In this document: positions 52,163 through 60,917 of the stretch, in pieces
Position numbering within the stretch: position 1 is the stretch's first letter
How the letters are laid out: every line of letters starts with the position of its first letter
Position numbers and translations under genes: made by a program
Assembly (NCBI GenBank): GCA_011525685.1
Contig: WYBW01000080.1
Coordinates: 1-64,000, forward strand
Length of the DNA: 64,000 nucleotides
Source: Verrucomicrobiia bacterium
GTDB taxonomy: Bacteria; Verrucomicrobiota; Verrucomicrobiia; Limisphaerales; JADLHS01
Direction: 5' to 3'
The notes under the pieces: model-generated
What the model saw: only the letters and a program-made list of their open reading frames with translations
The model's database searches: none
Told to the model about the DNA's origin: nothing

Positions 52163-53677
52163 TTAACCGGTCGGCTGGGGCAGTCTCACGATGAAGTTCG
52201 ACCCTGCCTCCGGCGCGCTTTGCGCTTCAATGGTGCCGCCGTGGGCGTCCACGATGGCTTTGCAGATGGCCAGGCCCAAGCCGGTGCGACCGTGCGCGGT
52301 GGTGCGCGATTTGTCCGCGCGATAAAATCGTTCGAAGATGTGCGGCAGGTCTTCCGGCGCGATGCCGGGACCGGTGTCTGTCACCGTCAGTACGGCAGTG
52401 TTGGCGTCCAAGCGGGTTTGCACTCGCACCTCGCCGGCCGGTTTGTTGTAGCGGATCGCGTTCGTCACCAGATTGGTGATGATCTGGCCAAGGCGGACTT
52501 CGTCGCCCAAGACTTGGACTGGTGCCAGGTCGCAATGAATCTTGATGTCCTTCTCCGCCGCCAGCGGTTGCACCAGTTCGACCGATGTGCGGACAATCTC
52601 GGCCAGGTCCACCGGTTCGTGGCGCAGTTTCTCCTGGCCGGCGTCGAATCGCGCCAGTTCGAGCAGTGATTCGGTTAACCGGCGCATTTGCTGGGCGGTT
52701 TCCAGGCAGGCTTCGAGCGTCTCGCGATACTCCTCCGCCGTGCGGGGCCGGGCGAGGGTGGTTTGCGCCTCAGACAACAACACCGCGATGGGCGTGCGCA
52801 ATTCATGTGAGGCATCGGCGGTGAATTGTTTCTGCTGGGCAAAGGCGGCTTCGAGGCGGGCAAACGTGGAGTTCAGCACGCCGGCGAGCTGGCCCAATTC
52901 ATTTTCCGTGTCGGCCACGTTGATGCGTTCGGCCAGATGGCCGCCCGAGATGCGACTGGCGGTGGCACTGATGTCCTGCAACGGGCGCAAGGCGCGACTG
53001 GCGATGAACCAGCCTCCACCCAGCCCAAGAGCCAGCACGCTCAGACCGGCCCCGACGAGCATCAGCGCAAACCCGCGCCGGGCCTCCAAATCGGTTGCGA
53101 TGGAGGTGCCCACCAGCACCGCCCGGCCTTCGCGATTGAATTCATAAGCCTCCCGATGGCCGTCGCGCGTACGGAAGTGCGGGCCAGAGTCCGGAGGCAT
53201 CGCCGGAGGACGCGGCAAATCCGCCGGGGCGTTGGTGGAGGCGTCGAGCCGCGTCCCGTCGCCGTTCCAAATCAGAAAGTAAATTCCGGTTTCCAGATCC
53301 TCGCGCAGCGTCCGCTCCAAATCGGGCGGCAGAGGCAGACTTGGTCCGCCGACCGATTCGAGGAGGTCGCGCGGTGGGATCGCGGGCAGTCGCCGATCCT
53401 CGGAGCCGGGAGGCGGGAAACTGTCGAACTGTCCCGGCGGTCTGCCACCCCGGCGGTCGCGGCCCGGCTCGAAGGGTGGCCGGCCCCCTCGGAAGAACTG
53501 AGGGCCGCGCACAATCCGGCTCAACGCTTCCACCCGCGGACCGAGCCGCTCGTCCACCTGCTTGAGTTGCCGCGTGCGATACACCTCGAAGCTCGCGATG
53601 CCAAAGCCGCTCAACGTGCAGATCAGCAGAAACGCGAACCACAATTGCAACCGCCAGCGAATGGACTTGGTGAACAT
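52163..53677 (-). CDS. Sensor histidine kinase
   Basis: A 504-aa membrane kinase: TM1 (about 10-32), periplasmic sensor (33-200), TM2 (202-226), HAMP (224-278), HisKA with DASHELRTP (His291) and HATPase with NLVTNAIRYN, DTGPGIAPEDLPHIFERF and GRTGLGLAICKAIVDAHGG. The periplasmic region holds an unusual Arg/Gly/Pro-rich stretch (about 60-100: GGRPPFEPGRDRRGGRPPG). It forms a pair with the response regulator 91 bases upstream on the same strand. Confidence 0.93.
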   Translation of the reverse strand: MFTKSIRWRLQLWFAFLLICTLSGFGIASFEVYRTRQLKQVDERLGPRVEALSRIVRGPQFFRGGRPPFEPGRDRRGGRPPGQFDSFPPPGSEDRRLPAIPPRDLLESVGGPSLPLPPDLERTLREDLETGIYFLIWNGDGTRLDASTNAPADLPRPPAMPPDSGPHFRTRDGHREAYEFNREGRAVLVGTSIATDLEARRGFALMLVGAGLSVLALGLGGGWFIASRALRPLQDISATASRISGGHLAERINVADTENELGQLAGVLNSTFARLEAAFAQQKQFTADASHELRTPIAVLLSEAQTTLARPRTAEEYRETLEACLETAQQMRRLTESLLELARFDAGQEKLRHEPVDLAEIVRTSVELVQPLAAEKDIKIHCDLAPVQVLGDEVRLGQIITNLVTNAIRYNKPAGEVRVQTRLDANTAVLTVTDTGPGIAPEDLPHIFERFYRADKSRTTAHGRTGLGLAICKAIVDAHGGTIEAQSAPEAGSNFIVRLPQPTG

Positions 53678-53767
53678 GGCTCAAGACAACATCCAACTCC
53701 CAACGCGCCACCGTCCACGGCATCGGAGGTTGGGCTTTGAAGGTTGGTTGTTGGATGTTTTCATCTT

Positions 53768-54418
53768 CTACTCAATGCAATAACCCTGGCCGCGACGGGT
53801 CGTCACAAGATCGCGCCCGAGTTTCTTGCGAATGCCAAACACATGTACGTCGAGCAGGTTCGAGAGCGTGTCGTCGCTTTCGTCGAACAGGTGTTCGTAA
53901 AGTTCGGTGCGGCTGACCACTTTCCCGCGGTGTAACGCAAGGTATTCGAGGATGGCGTATTCGCGCGCGGTCAGCACGATCGGTTCGCCGGCGCGGGTGA
54001 CGGAGCGGGCGCGGGTGTCAATCAGCACGTCGCCCACTTTCAGCGAGGGTTGGACCTGCCCGGCCGAACGGCGGATCAACGCGCGCAAGCGGGCGAGCAG
54101 TTCCTCCAGATCGAACGGTTTGACGAGATAATCGTCCGCGCCGGTGTCCAGGCCGCGCACCCGATCCTTGGGCGCGTCGCGGGCGGTGAGCATGAGGACA
54201 GGCGTGCGCTTCCGCTTGCGCAGCCGGTCGAGTACCTGCCAGCCATCGAGGCCGGGCAGCATCACGTCCAAGACAACGGCGTCGTAGTCGTAAGTCTCGG
54301 CCTTGAACAGGCCGTCATCGCCGGCTTCCGCCGTGTCCACGGCGTAACCCTCCTCGCGCAGGGCCTTGGCCAGGTTGCGCAGGAGGCGCGGTTCGTCTTC
54401 GACCACCAGAATTCTCAT
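53768..54418 (-). CDS. OmpR-family response regulator
   Basis: A 216-aa regulator: receiver domain with ED doublet (8-9), phosphoacceptor Asp51 in AVVLDVMLPG, switch Thr in LMLTARD and Lys in LVKPF; winged-helix DNA-binding domain (about 125-216) with VLTAREYAILEYLALHRGKVV and the ending VHVFGIRKKLG..ITTRRGQGY-type block (here LVTTRRGQGYCIE). It is of the QseB/PmrA/CopR kind. Two paired CTTAA boxes of PmrA type lie just upstream (54453-54511), so it probably controls itself and the divergent VTC operon. Confidence 0.94.
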   Translation of the reverse strand: MRILVVEDEPRLLRNLAKALREEGYAVDTAEAGDDGLFKAETYDYDAVVLDVMLPGLDGWQVLDRLRKRKRTPVLMLTARDAPKDRVRGLDTGADDYLVKPFDLEELLARLRALIRRSAGQVQPSLKVGDVLIDTRARSVTRAGEPIVLTAREYAILEYLALHRGKVVSRTELYEHLFDESDDTLSNLLDVHVFGIRKKLGRDLVTTRRGQGYCIE

Positions 54419-54452
54419 GGCGCAGATGCGGTGTCAGTGTGCCACCGGTTGG

Positions 54453-54511
54453 ATTAAGGGGCGATTAAGATGTTTCCTCTGGAAAAAGTTGCGGCTTAAC
54501 GGTGGCTTAAT
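54453..54511. promoter_or_regulatory. Two PmrA/QseB-like direct-repeat boxes in inverted order
   Basis: On the plus strand CTTAAC (54495-54500) and CTTAAT (54506-54511) repeat with an 11-base period. On the minus strand CTTAAT and CTTAAT (the complement of ATTAAG at 54453-54458 and 54464-54469) do the same. Both pairs have the 'CTTAA N6 CTTAA' layout known for PmrA-type regulators. They lie between the response-regulator start (54418) and the VTC gene start (54685). Confidence 0.65.
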
Positions 54512-54684
54512 CGTGGCCGTGGCAACCTGTGGGCGTGAAACTGAGTGAACGATCCAACCGCCAGCCGCCGCCCGCGGCTCGCCAAGCCGAAGTGCCGATG
54601 ACGGATTCTGGGCTGCATTTGCAACACGAAATCCGTCATTGCATCAGCAAGGGGTTGCGTCCTGAAACTCGAACCACTTGAGCC

Positions 54685-55419
54685 ATGTCACCGTCCATTG
54701 ATAGTCGGGAGAATCGCGAGTTTGCCTCGGAGATGAAGTTTCTCGTCAGCCCGGCGCTGGCTGATCAGATTCGTGGTTGGGCGCGGGCGCAGCTTTGCCC
54801 CGATCCTTACGCGGGCGGCGCGGCCGGGGACGGCTACCGGATCACCAGCCTCTATTTTGACACGGAGCGGTTCGACGTGTTTCATCGGCACGGCTCGTAT
54901 GGACGCAGCAAGCTCCGCATCCGGCGCTACGGTCAGGGCGAGGTGGTCTTCTTGGAACGCAAACTCAAGACGCGGGGCCTGCTCACCAAGCGGCGCTCGA
55001 TGGTGAAACTGGAAGAACTGGAGCGCCTGGCCGAATCCGAGGTTGACCGCGATTGGGCGGGTTATTGGTTTCATCGGCGGCGGCTGGCGCGCGGGCTGAA
55101 TCCGGTCTGCCAGATTTCCTATTGCCGCACCGCGCGCGTGGCAATGACCACTTACGGGCCGATTCGCCTGACGTTGGATGAGAATCTGCGCGCGTTGCCG
55201 GCGGCGGGGATGTGGTTCAGCGAACGCGAGGCGGCGCCGGTGATGGATGACCAGGTCATCCTGGAACTGAAATTCCGCTACGGCATGCCGGCGCTGTTCA
55301 AGTACCTGGTCGAGGAATTTGCGCTGACGCCGCGACCGTTTTCCAAGTATCGGCAGGCGGCCGCAACCTTGGGGCTGGTCGCCGCGTCTCAAACCGTTGG
55401 CGAAACCGTTCGGAGTTGA
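54685..55419 (+). CDS. VTC-domain polyphosphate polymerase-like protein
   Basis: A 244-aa cytoplasmic protein of the VTC (vacuolar transporter chaperone) / CYTH-like fold. ENREFASEMKFLVSPALADQ is the start; ITSLYFDTERFDVF and KLRIRRYGQGEVVFLERKLK give the triphosphate-tunnel basic residues; RVAMTTYGPIRLTLDENLRA and VILELKFRYGMP the later strands. VTC4 makes polyphosphate from ATP; bacterial versions are expected to be similar but are less studied. DUF4956 and CotH genes follow with 4 and 45 bases between, a widely seen trio. Confidence 0.85.
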   Translation: MSPSIDSRENREFASEMKFLVSPALADQIRGWARAQLCPDPYAGGAAGDGYRITSLYFDTERFDVFHRHGSYGRSKLRIRRYGQGEVVFLERKLKTRGLLTKRRSMVKLEELERLAESEVDRDWAGYWFHRRRLARGLNPVCQISYCRTARVAMTTYGPIRLTLDENLRALPAAGMWFSEREAAPVMDDQVILELKFRYGMPALFKYLVEEFALTPRPFSKYRQAAATLGLVAASQTVGETVRS

Positions 55420-55423
55420 AGTC

Positions 55424-56110
55424 ATGCCAGATTTCTTACAAACCACGTTGCTAAATGGACCGGAGATTTCACCGGCAGTCGTGCTGACGCGCTTGTGCGT
55501 GGCGGCGATTCTGGGCGCGGTGGTGGCGTGGGTGTATCGGCGTACGCGGCGAGGCGCGGAGATCTCGTCGTCTTTTCCGGTCACGCTGGTGTTGCTGGCG
55601 ATTCTCATCGCGATGGTCACGCAGGTCATTGGCGATAACGTCGCCCGCGCGTTCAGCCTGGTGGGCGCGCTCTCGATTGTGCGCTTTCGCACGGTGGTGC
55701 GCGACACGCAGGACACAGCGTATGTGATCTTCGCGGTCGTGGTCGGCATGGCGGTGGGGGCGAACGATTTTTGGGTCGGCATCATCGGCATCGGCGTCGT
55801 AGGCTTCGCGGCCTATCTGATGATGGTCCGGGCGAAGGTGTTCAGTGCGGCGCAACCGGCCTATCGTCTGAGCCTCCGCGTGGGGTTGGGCTACGACCTC
55901 GACCAGTTGCTCGGAACGACGCTCGACAGCCAGTTGCAGGAGCGCGAATTGATGTCCGTGGCGACCGCCAAGCAGGGCGTGCTGCTGGATGTCACCTACG
56001 AGACCCGGCTGCGGCAGGGCGGGTCGGCCGATGAACTGGTCAAGGCCCTGAACCGGATTGAAGGCGTGCAGAGTGTGCGATTTGAACGCCGGGATTTTAA
56101 TGGGGATTGA
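55424..56110 (+). CDS. DUF4956 membrane protein
   Basis: A 228-aa protein with four to five membrane spans in its first 120 residues, including SLVGALSIVRFRTVVRDTQDTAYVIF, the DUF4956 signature (RFRT-x-[VI]-[RK]-D) that resembles MgtC-like channels. The C-terminal part (about 140-228) is soluble, alpha/beta, ending VRFERRDFNGD. It lies directly after the VTC gene (GGAG Shine-Dalgarno, stop and start 4 bases apart). It may transport or pass polyphosphate or a metal across the membrane, by analogy to its genome context only. Confidence 0.85.
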   Translation: MPDFLQTTLLNGPEISPAVVLTRLCVAAILGAVVAWVYRRTRRGAEISSSFPVTLVLLAILIAMVTQVIGDNVARAFSLVGALSIVRFRTVVRDTQDTAYVIFAVVVGMAVGANDFWVGIIGIGVVGFAAYLMMVRAKVFSAAQPAYRLSLRVGLGYDLDQLLGTTLDSQLQERELMSVATAKQGVLLDVTYETRLRQGGSADELVKALNRIEGVQSVRFERRDFNGD

Positions 56111-56155
56111 ACCGCACGAATCGTGTATGCAATCAAACTCACCTTCACACCAATT

Positions 56156-58567
56156 ATGAAAACGAAACACAGTCTGATCCGCCGGCATTGTCAAGGCTGG
56201 GCGTGTGCAACAGTGGCGCAGGTTTCCAACCTGCCGTATCGCCGAATTCCATTCGGCAGGATCCTCCAAACGTTCTCACCGCTTCGTCAATTCAGCGGGT
56301 TGGAAACCCGCGATGCAGCAGACTGGAAGTCTGCGCTACGCCGGTGGACCTGGTCTGCTTATCGGTTAGGCGGGCTCAGGTGCGGTGTGGCGCTGGCTGC
56401 AGCGTTGGCCTTCACCTTTACCACACTGGCGCAACCACAACCCAATCAGCGTCCGGGCGACGGCGGTTTTCCGCCGGGCCGCGGGCCTGGGTTCGATGGG
56501 CCGCCGCCGTTTGGTCCGGGCGGAGGCTTCGGCCCCGGCGGACCGGGTGGTCCGGGCGGCATGTTTCAGGAGATCAAACTGGTCAAGCAGTTCGACAAAG
56601 ATGGTGACAAGCGGCTGAACAACGAAGAGCGGAAGGCAGCGCGGGAATATCTGTCCAAGGAGCGCGCGAATCGCGGTCCGGGCGGTCCGGGCGGCCGGCG
56701 GGGTGGATTTGGTCCGCGCGGCGAGAACCAAGAACCGGCGCAGCCAGGACAGAAACTTTCGCCAGCGGACGTGCGGTCGTTTCCCGATGCGCCCGCGTAC
56801 GACATGAAGACGCTGCGGACGTTCTTCCTCGAGTTCGAGAACGAAGATTGGGAGAAGGAGCTGGCCGATTTCAACAACACGGACGTGGAGGTGCCCGCCA
56901 AACTCACCGTGGACGGAAAGGTTTATCAGGATGTGGGCGTGCATTTTCGCGGCGCTTCGTCGTTGATGATGGTGCCGGAGGGGCGCAAGCGTTCGCTGAA
57001 TCTGTCCCTGGATTGGGTTCACGAGAAACAGAACCTGGGCGGCTACCGCACATTCAACCTGCTGAATTCGCACGGCGACCCGACGATGCTGCGGGCGGTG
57101 TTGTCGCACCACATTTCCCGCGAATACATTCCCGCGCCCAAGGCGAACTTCGTGCGCGTGGTCATCAATGGCGAGGATTGGGGCGTGTATCCCAGCGTGC
57201 AGCAGTTCAACAAGGATTTCATCAACGACTGGTTCGGCACGACGAAGGGCGCGCGGTGGAAAGTGCCCGGCAGTCCGCAAGGCCGCGCCGGCCTCGAGTA
57301 TCTCGGCGATGATCCCGCGCCGTACAAGCGGCTTTACGAAATCAAAACCAAAGACGATCCCGAAGTCTGGGCGGACCTCATCAAGCTCTGCAAGGTGTTG
57401 AATCAAACGCCGCCGGACCAGTTGGAGAAGGCGCTCGAACCGTTGCTCAACATAGACGGCGCGTTGAAGTTTCTCGCGCTCGAAAATGTGCTGGTGAACA
57501 ACGATGGCTACTGGGTGCGGGCGAGCGACTACAGCCTTTACCAGGACACCAAGGGGCGCTTCCACCTTTTCCCGCATGACGCGAATGAGACGTTCAGTGT
57601 CGGCGGCGGTCCCGGCGGACCGGGCGGACCGGGTGGTCCGGGTGGATTTGGCGGTCCCGGCGGTGGCTTCGGCCCGGAGATGATCGTGACCCAGCAGATG
57701 CTGGAGCAGGGGGACCAGAACGATGATCGCAGGCTGACGAAATCCGAGTTCGGCGCGCTGGCGGAGACGTGGTTCGACAAACTGGACCCGGACAGGACCG
57801 GCAAGGTTTCGCAGGAGCAGTTTATCGCGAGGTTCGAGGAATTGCTGCCGCCACCCCAAGGTTTCGGCCCGCCCGGCGGTGGACCGCAAGGCGGCCAAAG
57901 ACCCGGCGGCGGTCGCGGTGGCTTCGGGCCGGCGATGGTTCTCGGACCGGCATTGTTTGGCGCGACGGACACGGACAAGGATGGTTCGCTCACGCGCACG
58001 GAATTTAAGGACACGTTCGCGAAGTGGTTCAGCGATTGGGACAGGGGCAAACGCGGTGCGTTGAACGAGGACAATCTGCGAGCGGGACTGGCTGGCGTGT
58101 TGCCTCAGCCGAACTTTGCCGGTCCGGGCGGTCCGGGTGGTCCAGGCGGTGGGCGCGGACGCGGCGGCCCGGGTGGTAGTGGGCCGGGCGGCGGTGGCGG
58201 GGTGCAACTCGATCCGTTGGTGGCGGCTAATGATTCGAGCAAGCCCTTGCTTTCAAAATTGCTGGCCGTGCCCGCGTTGCGCATGCGTTACCTCGGCTAC
58301 GTGCGCGAGATTGCCCAGACGTGGCTCGACTGGAACAAGCTCGGCCCGCTGGCGAAGGAGTATCAATCGGTAATTGCCGACGTGGTGAAAGTGGACACGC
58401 GGAAACTGGATTCCACAGAAGCCTTCTTTGCGGGATTGGACGGCGCGCCGCAGACTCAGGGCGGGTTCGGTCCGGGTCGGGGGCCGCGCGGCAGTTTGAA
58501 ATCCTTTGCCGAGCAACGACGGGAGTTTCTGCTCAATCACCCCGAGGTGAAGAAGGCAGGGAAATAA
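56156..58567 (+). CDS. Secreted CotH-like protein with EF-hands and repeat-encoded N-terminal insert
   Basis: An 803-aa exported protein. Residues 1-19 give a basic n-region (KTKHSLIRR), residues 20-63 are a family-C palindromic repeat in frame (peptide QVSNLPYRR... GLETRDAADWKSALR), and the hydrophobic signal core lies at 77-92. Then come Gly/Pro-rich linkers, an EF-hand loop DKDGDKRLNNEE (about 143), the CotH domain (about 220-480; VHFRGASS, SLNLSLDW, LNSHGDPTMLR, GVYPSVQQFNKDF, FHLFPHDANETF), and further EF-type loops DQNDDRRL, DPDRTGKV and DTDKDGSL (520-615). Third gene of the VTC/DUF4956 cassette; kinase activity is likely but not proven. Confidence 0.88.
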   Translation: MKTKHSLIRRHCQGWACATVAQVSNLPYRRIPFGRILQTFSPLRQFSGLETRDAADWKSALRRWTWSAYRLGGLRCGVALAAALAFTFTTLAQPQPNQRPGDGGFPPGRGPGFDGPPPFGPGGGFGPGGPGGPGGMFQEIKLVKQFDKDGDKRLNNEERKAAREYLSKERANRGPGGPGGRRGGFGPRGENQEPAQPGQKLSPADVRSFPDAPAYDMKTLRTFFLEFENEDWEKELADFNNTDVEVPAKLTVDGKVYQDVGVHFRGASSLMMVPEGRKRSLNLSLDWVHEKQNLGGYRTFNLLNSHGDPTMLRAVLSHHISREYIPAPKANFVRVVINGEDWGVYPSVQQFNKDFINDWFGTTKGARWKVPGSPQGRAGLEYLGDDPAPYKRLYEIKTKDDPEVWADLIKLCKVLNQTPPDQLEKALEPLLNIDGALKFLALENVLVNNDGYWVRASDYSLYQDTKGRFHLFPHDANETFSVGGGPGGPGGPGGPGGFGGPGGGFGPEMIVTQQMLEQGDQNDDRRLTKSEFGALAETWFDKLDPDRTGKVSQEQFIARFEELLPPPQGFGPPGGGPQGGQRPGGGRGGFGPAMVLGPALFGATDTDKDGSLTRTEFKDTFAKWFSDWDRGKRGALNEDNLRAGLAGVLPQPNFAGPGGPGGPGGGRGRGGPGGSGPGGGGGVQLDPLVAANDSSKPLLSKLLAVPALRMRYLGYVREIAQTWLDWNKLGPLAKEYQSVIADVVKVDTRKLDSTEAFFAGLDGAPQTQGGFGPGRGPRGSLKSFAEQRREFLLNHPEVKKAGK
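56213..56344 (+). repeat. Family-C palindromic repeat inside the CotH signal-peptide region
   Basis: CAGGTTTCCAACCTG and GCGGGTTGGAAACCCGC hairpins are followed by GCAGACTGGAAGTCTGC. It sits in frame between the basic start and the hydrophobic core of the signal peptide. The related copy at 30230-30362 is intergenic. Confidence 0.8.
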
Positions 58568-58641
58568 TTTCAGACCAGCAGGACACCGCAAAGCAACAAA
58601 GTTTGATGACGGTGGCGCGGGGCTTGGCAATACTCCGCGGC

Positions 58642-59328
58642 ATGGACATCCAATCCACCAGGCACGGCGTGCGTCTCAGCCAGCATGGTGTGGTCATCAG
58701 CGAATTGCGCACGTCGCCCGGGCCGACGCACAGCGTGTTCGATGTGCTGGCGGCGGTGATTGCGGTGCTCGCTCCACGCGGACGGATCGGCATTCTGGGA
58801 TTCGCCGGCGGCGGCATCATGGCGCCGTTGACGGCGCTGGGCGTGACGGAGCGTGTGACCACGGTGGATCTCGATCGGGCGAGCTACGACCTCTTCCGGC
58901 GGCATTGTCGAGCGTGGTCGCGCCGTGTGGCCTGGCAGCAAGCCGACGCGGCCAAGTGGTTGCGCCGGCAGCCACGCGCGTTTGACCTGTTGCTGGACGA
59001 CCTGTCGGTGCCTCGCGAAGGCGACGTGGTGAAGCCGGACATTTCCTGGAACGGCCTGGGTAAGTTGATGCGGCAAAAGTTGAAACCGCAAGGCATCGCC
59101 GTCTTCAATCTACTGCCGCTCGCCAACGGCACCTGGCAACCGGTCCTGCCGCGATTGGCTGGGCTGTTCGATGCCACTTTGGTGCTTCACTTGGACGATT
59201 TCGATAACCGCATCCTGATCGGGACCCGCTGCCTGCCCACCGCCCGTGCGCTGGGCCGGCAACTGCGGCAGGCACTCCGAGCGATTCGCTCGCGCCAGGC
59301 CGGCCGGATTCGCCTGCGACGAATCTGA
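58642..59328 (+). CDS. Spermidine-synthase-like SAM-dependent methyltransferase
   Basis: A 228-aa class I methyltransferase fold protein, related to spermidine synthases but with altered active site. VLAPRGRIGILGFAGGGIMAPLTAL is motif I, VTTVDLDRASYDLFRRH (acidic ribose ligand) follows, then AFDLLLDDLSVPREG where polyamine synthases have their catalytic Asp region. The usual substrate motif is not clear, so it may methylate or transfer to something else. ATG 58606 is a possible earlier start. It lies 75 bases after the CotH gene. Confidence 0.7.
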   Translation: MDIQSTRHGVRLSQHGVVISELRTSPGPTHSVFDVLAAVIAVLAPRGRIGILGFAGGGIMAPLTALGVTERVTTVDLDRASYDLFRRHCRAWSRRVAWQQADAAKWLRRQPRAFDLLLDDLSVPREGDVVKPDISWNGLGKLMRQKLKPQGIAVFNLLPLANGTWQPVLPRLAGLFDATLVLHLDDFDNRILIGTRCLPTARALGRQLRQALRAIRSRQAGRIRLRRI

Positions 59329-59417
59329 GGCGCTCACGGTGGGGATCTGACTCCTCTTGGCGGCCTCATCCGGTGGAGCACTTGTCTCGCGCGACCTTGA
59401 AGGCTATGCTGTGCCCC

Positions 59418-60101
59418 ATGAACAATCATGGAGCGAGTTTCATCAAGGAGGACCCGTGGCGCATTTTCCGCATCATGGCGGAGTTTGTGGATTCGTTCGA
59501 GACGCTCTCGCGGGTCAGCCCGGCCGTCACGGTGTTCGGCTCGGCCCGGATGCCGCGCCGCAGTCCCTACTACCACGCGGCGGTGACATTGGGCAAGGAA
59601 CTGGCCAAACAGAACCTCGCCGTCATCACCGGTGGCGGGCCAGGCATCATGGAGGCCGCGAACAAGGGAGCCGCGGCGGCGAACGGAAAATCCGTGGGCT
59701 TGAACATTGAACTGCCGCACGAACAGAAAGGCAATCCCTACGCCAACGTGCCGATCCACTTTCATTACTTCTTCGCCCGCAAGGTTTGCTTCGCCAAATA
59801 CAGCGTCGCCTTCATTTTCATGCCTGGCGGTTTCGGCACGCTGGATGAGTTCTTCGAGATTTCCACATTGGTGCAGACGGAGCGGATCCCCAAGTTTCCG
59901 CTGATCCTCTTTGGCAAAAAGTTCTGGACGGGCATTTTGCGCTGGATGCAGAGCCAGATGCAGGAGCAGAACCGCTTTATCAGTCCCGACGATCTCAAAC
60001 AGTACACGCTCACGGATGATCCGCAGGAGGCGCTGCGCGTCATCCTCGAATACTTGCGGCGCGTCGGGCCGCCCGAGCGCGTGGCCATGGCGTTCTCTTG
60101 A
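59418..60101 (+). CDS. LOG family protein (cytokinin riboside 5'-monophosphate phosphoribohydrolase-like)
   Basis: A 227-aa enzyme of the TIGR00730/LOG family. AVTVFGSARMP and VITGGGPGIMEAANKGA are the nucleotide-binding loops; the catalytic signature PGGFGTLDEFFE (usual PGGxGTxxE) is complete, preceded by FARKVCFAKYSVAFIFM. It removes the ribose phosphate of nucleotides or activates cytokinins in plants; in bacteria it works on nucleoside monophosphates. Start MNNHGASF at 59418 follows a frame extension without protein character. Confidence 0.92.
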   Translation: MNNHGASFIKEDPWRIFRIMAEFVDSFETLSRVSPAVTVFGSARMPRRSPYYHAAVTLGKELAKQNLAVITGGGPGIMEAANKGAAAANGKSVGLNIELPHEQKGNPYANVPIHFHYFFARKVCFAKYSVAFIFMPGGFGTLDEFFEISTLVQTERIPKFPLILFGKKFWTGILRWMQSQMQEQNRFISPDDLKQYTLTDDPQEALRVILEYLRRVGPPERVAMAFS

Positions 60102-60131
60102 AACGTGCCTGGCGTCACGACGCGCGTTAGC

Positions 60132-60914
60132 ATGTCCAACCCCCGACAATTTGCCGTGCTGCAGAAGGAGCTGCGCAGCCCCAGCGCCGACCAGTTGAAG
60201 CGCGCGTTCCGGTCGTTCAGCAATCTGACGGATGCCGACGCCGTCCGCCTGGCGGTGGGTGCGCACGGCATCCTGATGCGGCACGAAAGTCACGATGCCG
60301 CGCGGGCTTTCCAGCAGGCCTTGCAGGCCGAGGGCGTTCCCGCCGCGCTGGTCTCCGAGGACGACCTGCCGCAACTGCCCGAGCCCAAGATGCTCAACCG
60401 ACTGGAGCTTTCCTCGGCCGGTCTGGGGGTGTTCGACGTGCTCGGGCGACCCACGCTGATCCCCTGGCCGGAAGTCAGCCTGCTGGCCGCCGGCGCGGTC
60501 GGCGATATCGAAGTAAACCGGACCCGCACGGAGCGCACCGAGCTGCGCTTCAGCCCGGTGTTTGGTGTCTGGCCCAAGCAGGTCACCGAGAGCCGGCGCA
60601 AAGTGAGCTCCGATTCCCACCTGCTGTTGGAAATGCTCGTGGGTGACGGGGCGACGCGATATCAAATCGAGGCCGCGCGATTCCCCTTCAAACTCCTGCT
60701 GGACCGGCCGGAACTTTCGACCACGGAGAAATTCATCTGGCTGGTCCGTGAGCTTTGCGCAAACGCGACCAGCGCCACACTCAACGGCGGCGTGCGCTGG
60801 CTGCGCGCGGGACACAACCGGGTGCCGGGTTATTTCAACCGCCAGGCGCTGACCGACGAAATCGTCTGGTTGCTCTGGTTTGAACAAACCCGCCCACGAT
60901 CCGCCAAGGCCTGA
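60132..60914 (+). CDS. Hypothetical protein
   Basis: A 260-aa cytoplasmic protein that I do not recognise. It has an N-terminal helical part (QFAVLQKELRSPSADQLKRAF) and an alpha/beta middle (AALVSEDDLPQLPEPKMLNRLELS) with PWPEVSLLAAGAVGDIEV and, later, QIEAARFPFKLLLDRPELS. The layout recalls proteins with a PH-like strand set near the C-terminus, but nothing specific. It lies between the LOG and pabB genes, with stop and start three bases from pabB, so it likely belongs to that transcript. Confidence 0.6.
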   Translation: MSNPRQFAVLQKELRSPSADQLKRAFRSFSNLTDADAVRLAVGAHGILMRHESHDAARAFQQALQAEGVPAALVSEDDLPQLPEPKMLNRLELSSAGLGVFDVLGRPTLIPWPEVSLLAAGAVGDIEVNRTRTERTELRFSPVFGVWPKQVTESRRKVSSDSHLLLEMLVGDGATRYQIEAARFPFKLLLDRPELSTTEKFIWLVRELCANATSATLNGGVRWLRAGHNRVPGYFNRQALTDEIVWLLWFEQTRPRSAKA

Positions 60915-60917
60915 AGG

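Noticed and set aside
56366-58207. 613-codon open frame opposite the CotH gene
   Set aside because: Its translation is Arg/Ala/His-rich with no motif, while the plus strand shows clear EF-hand and CotH blocks.
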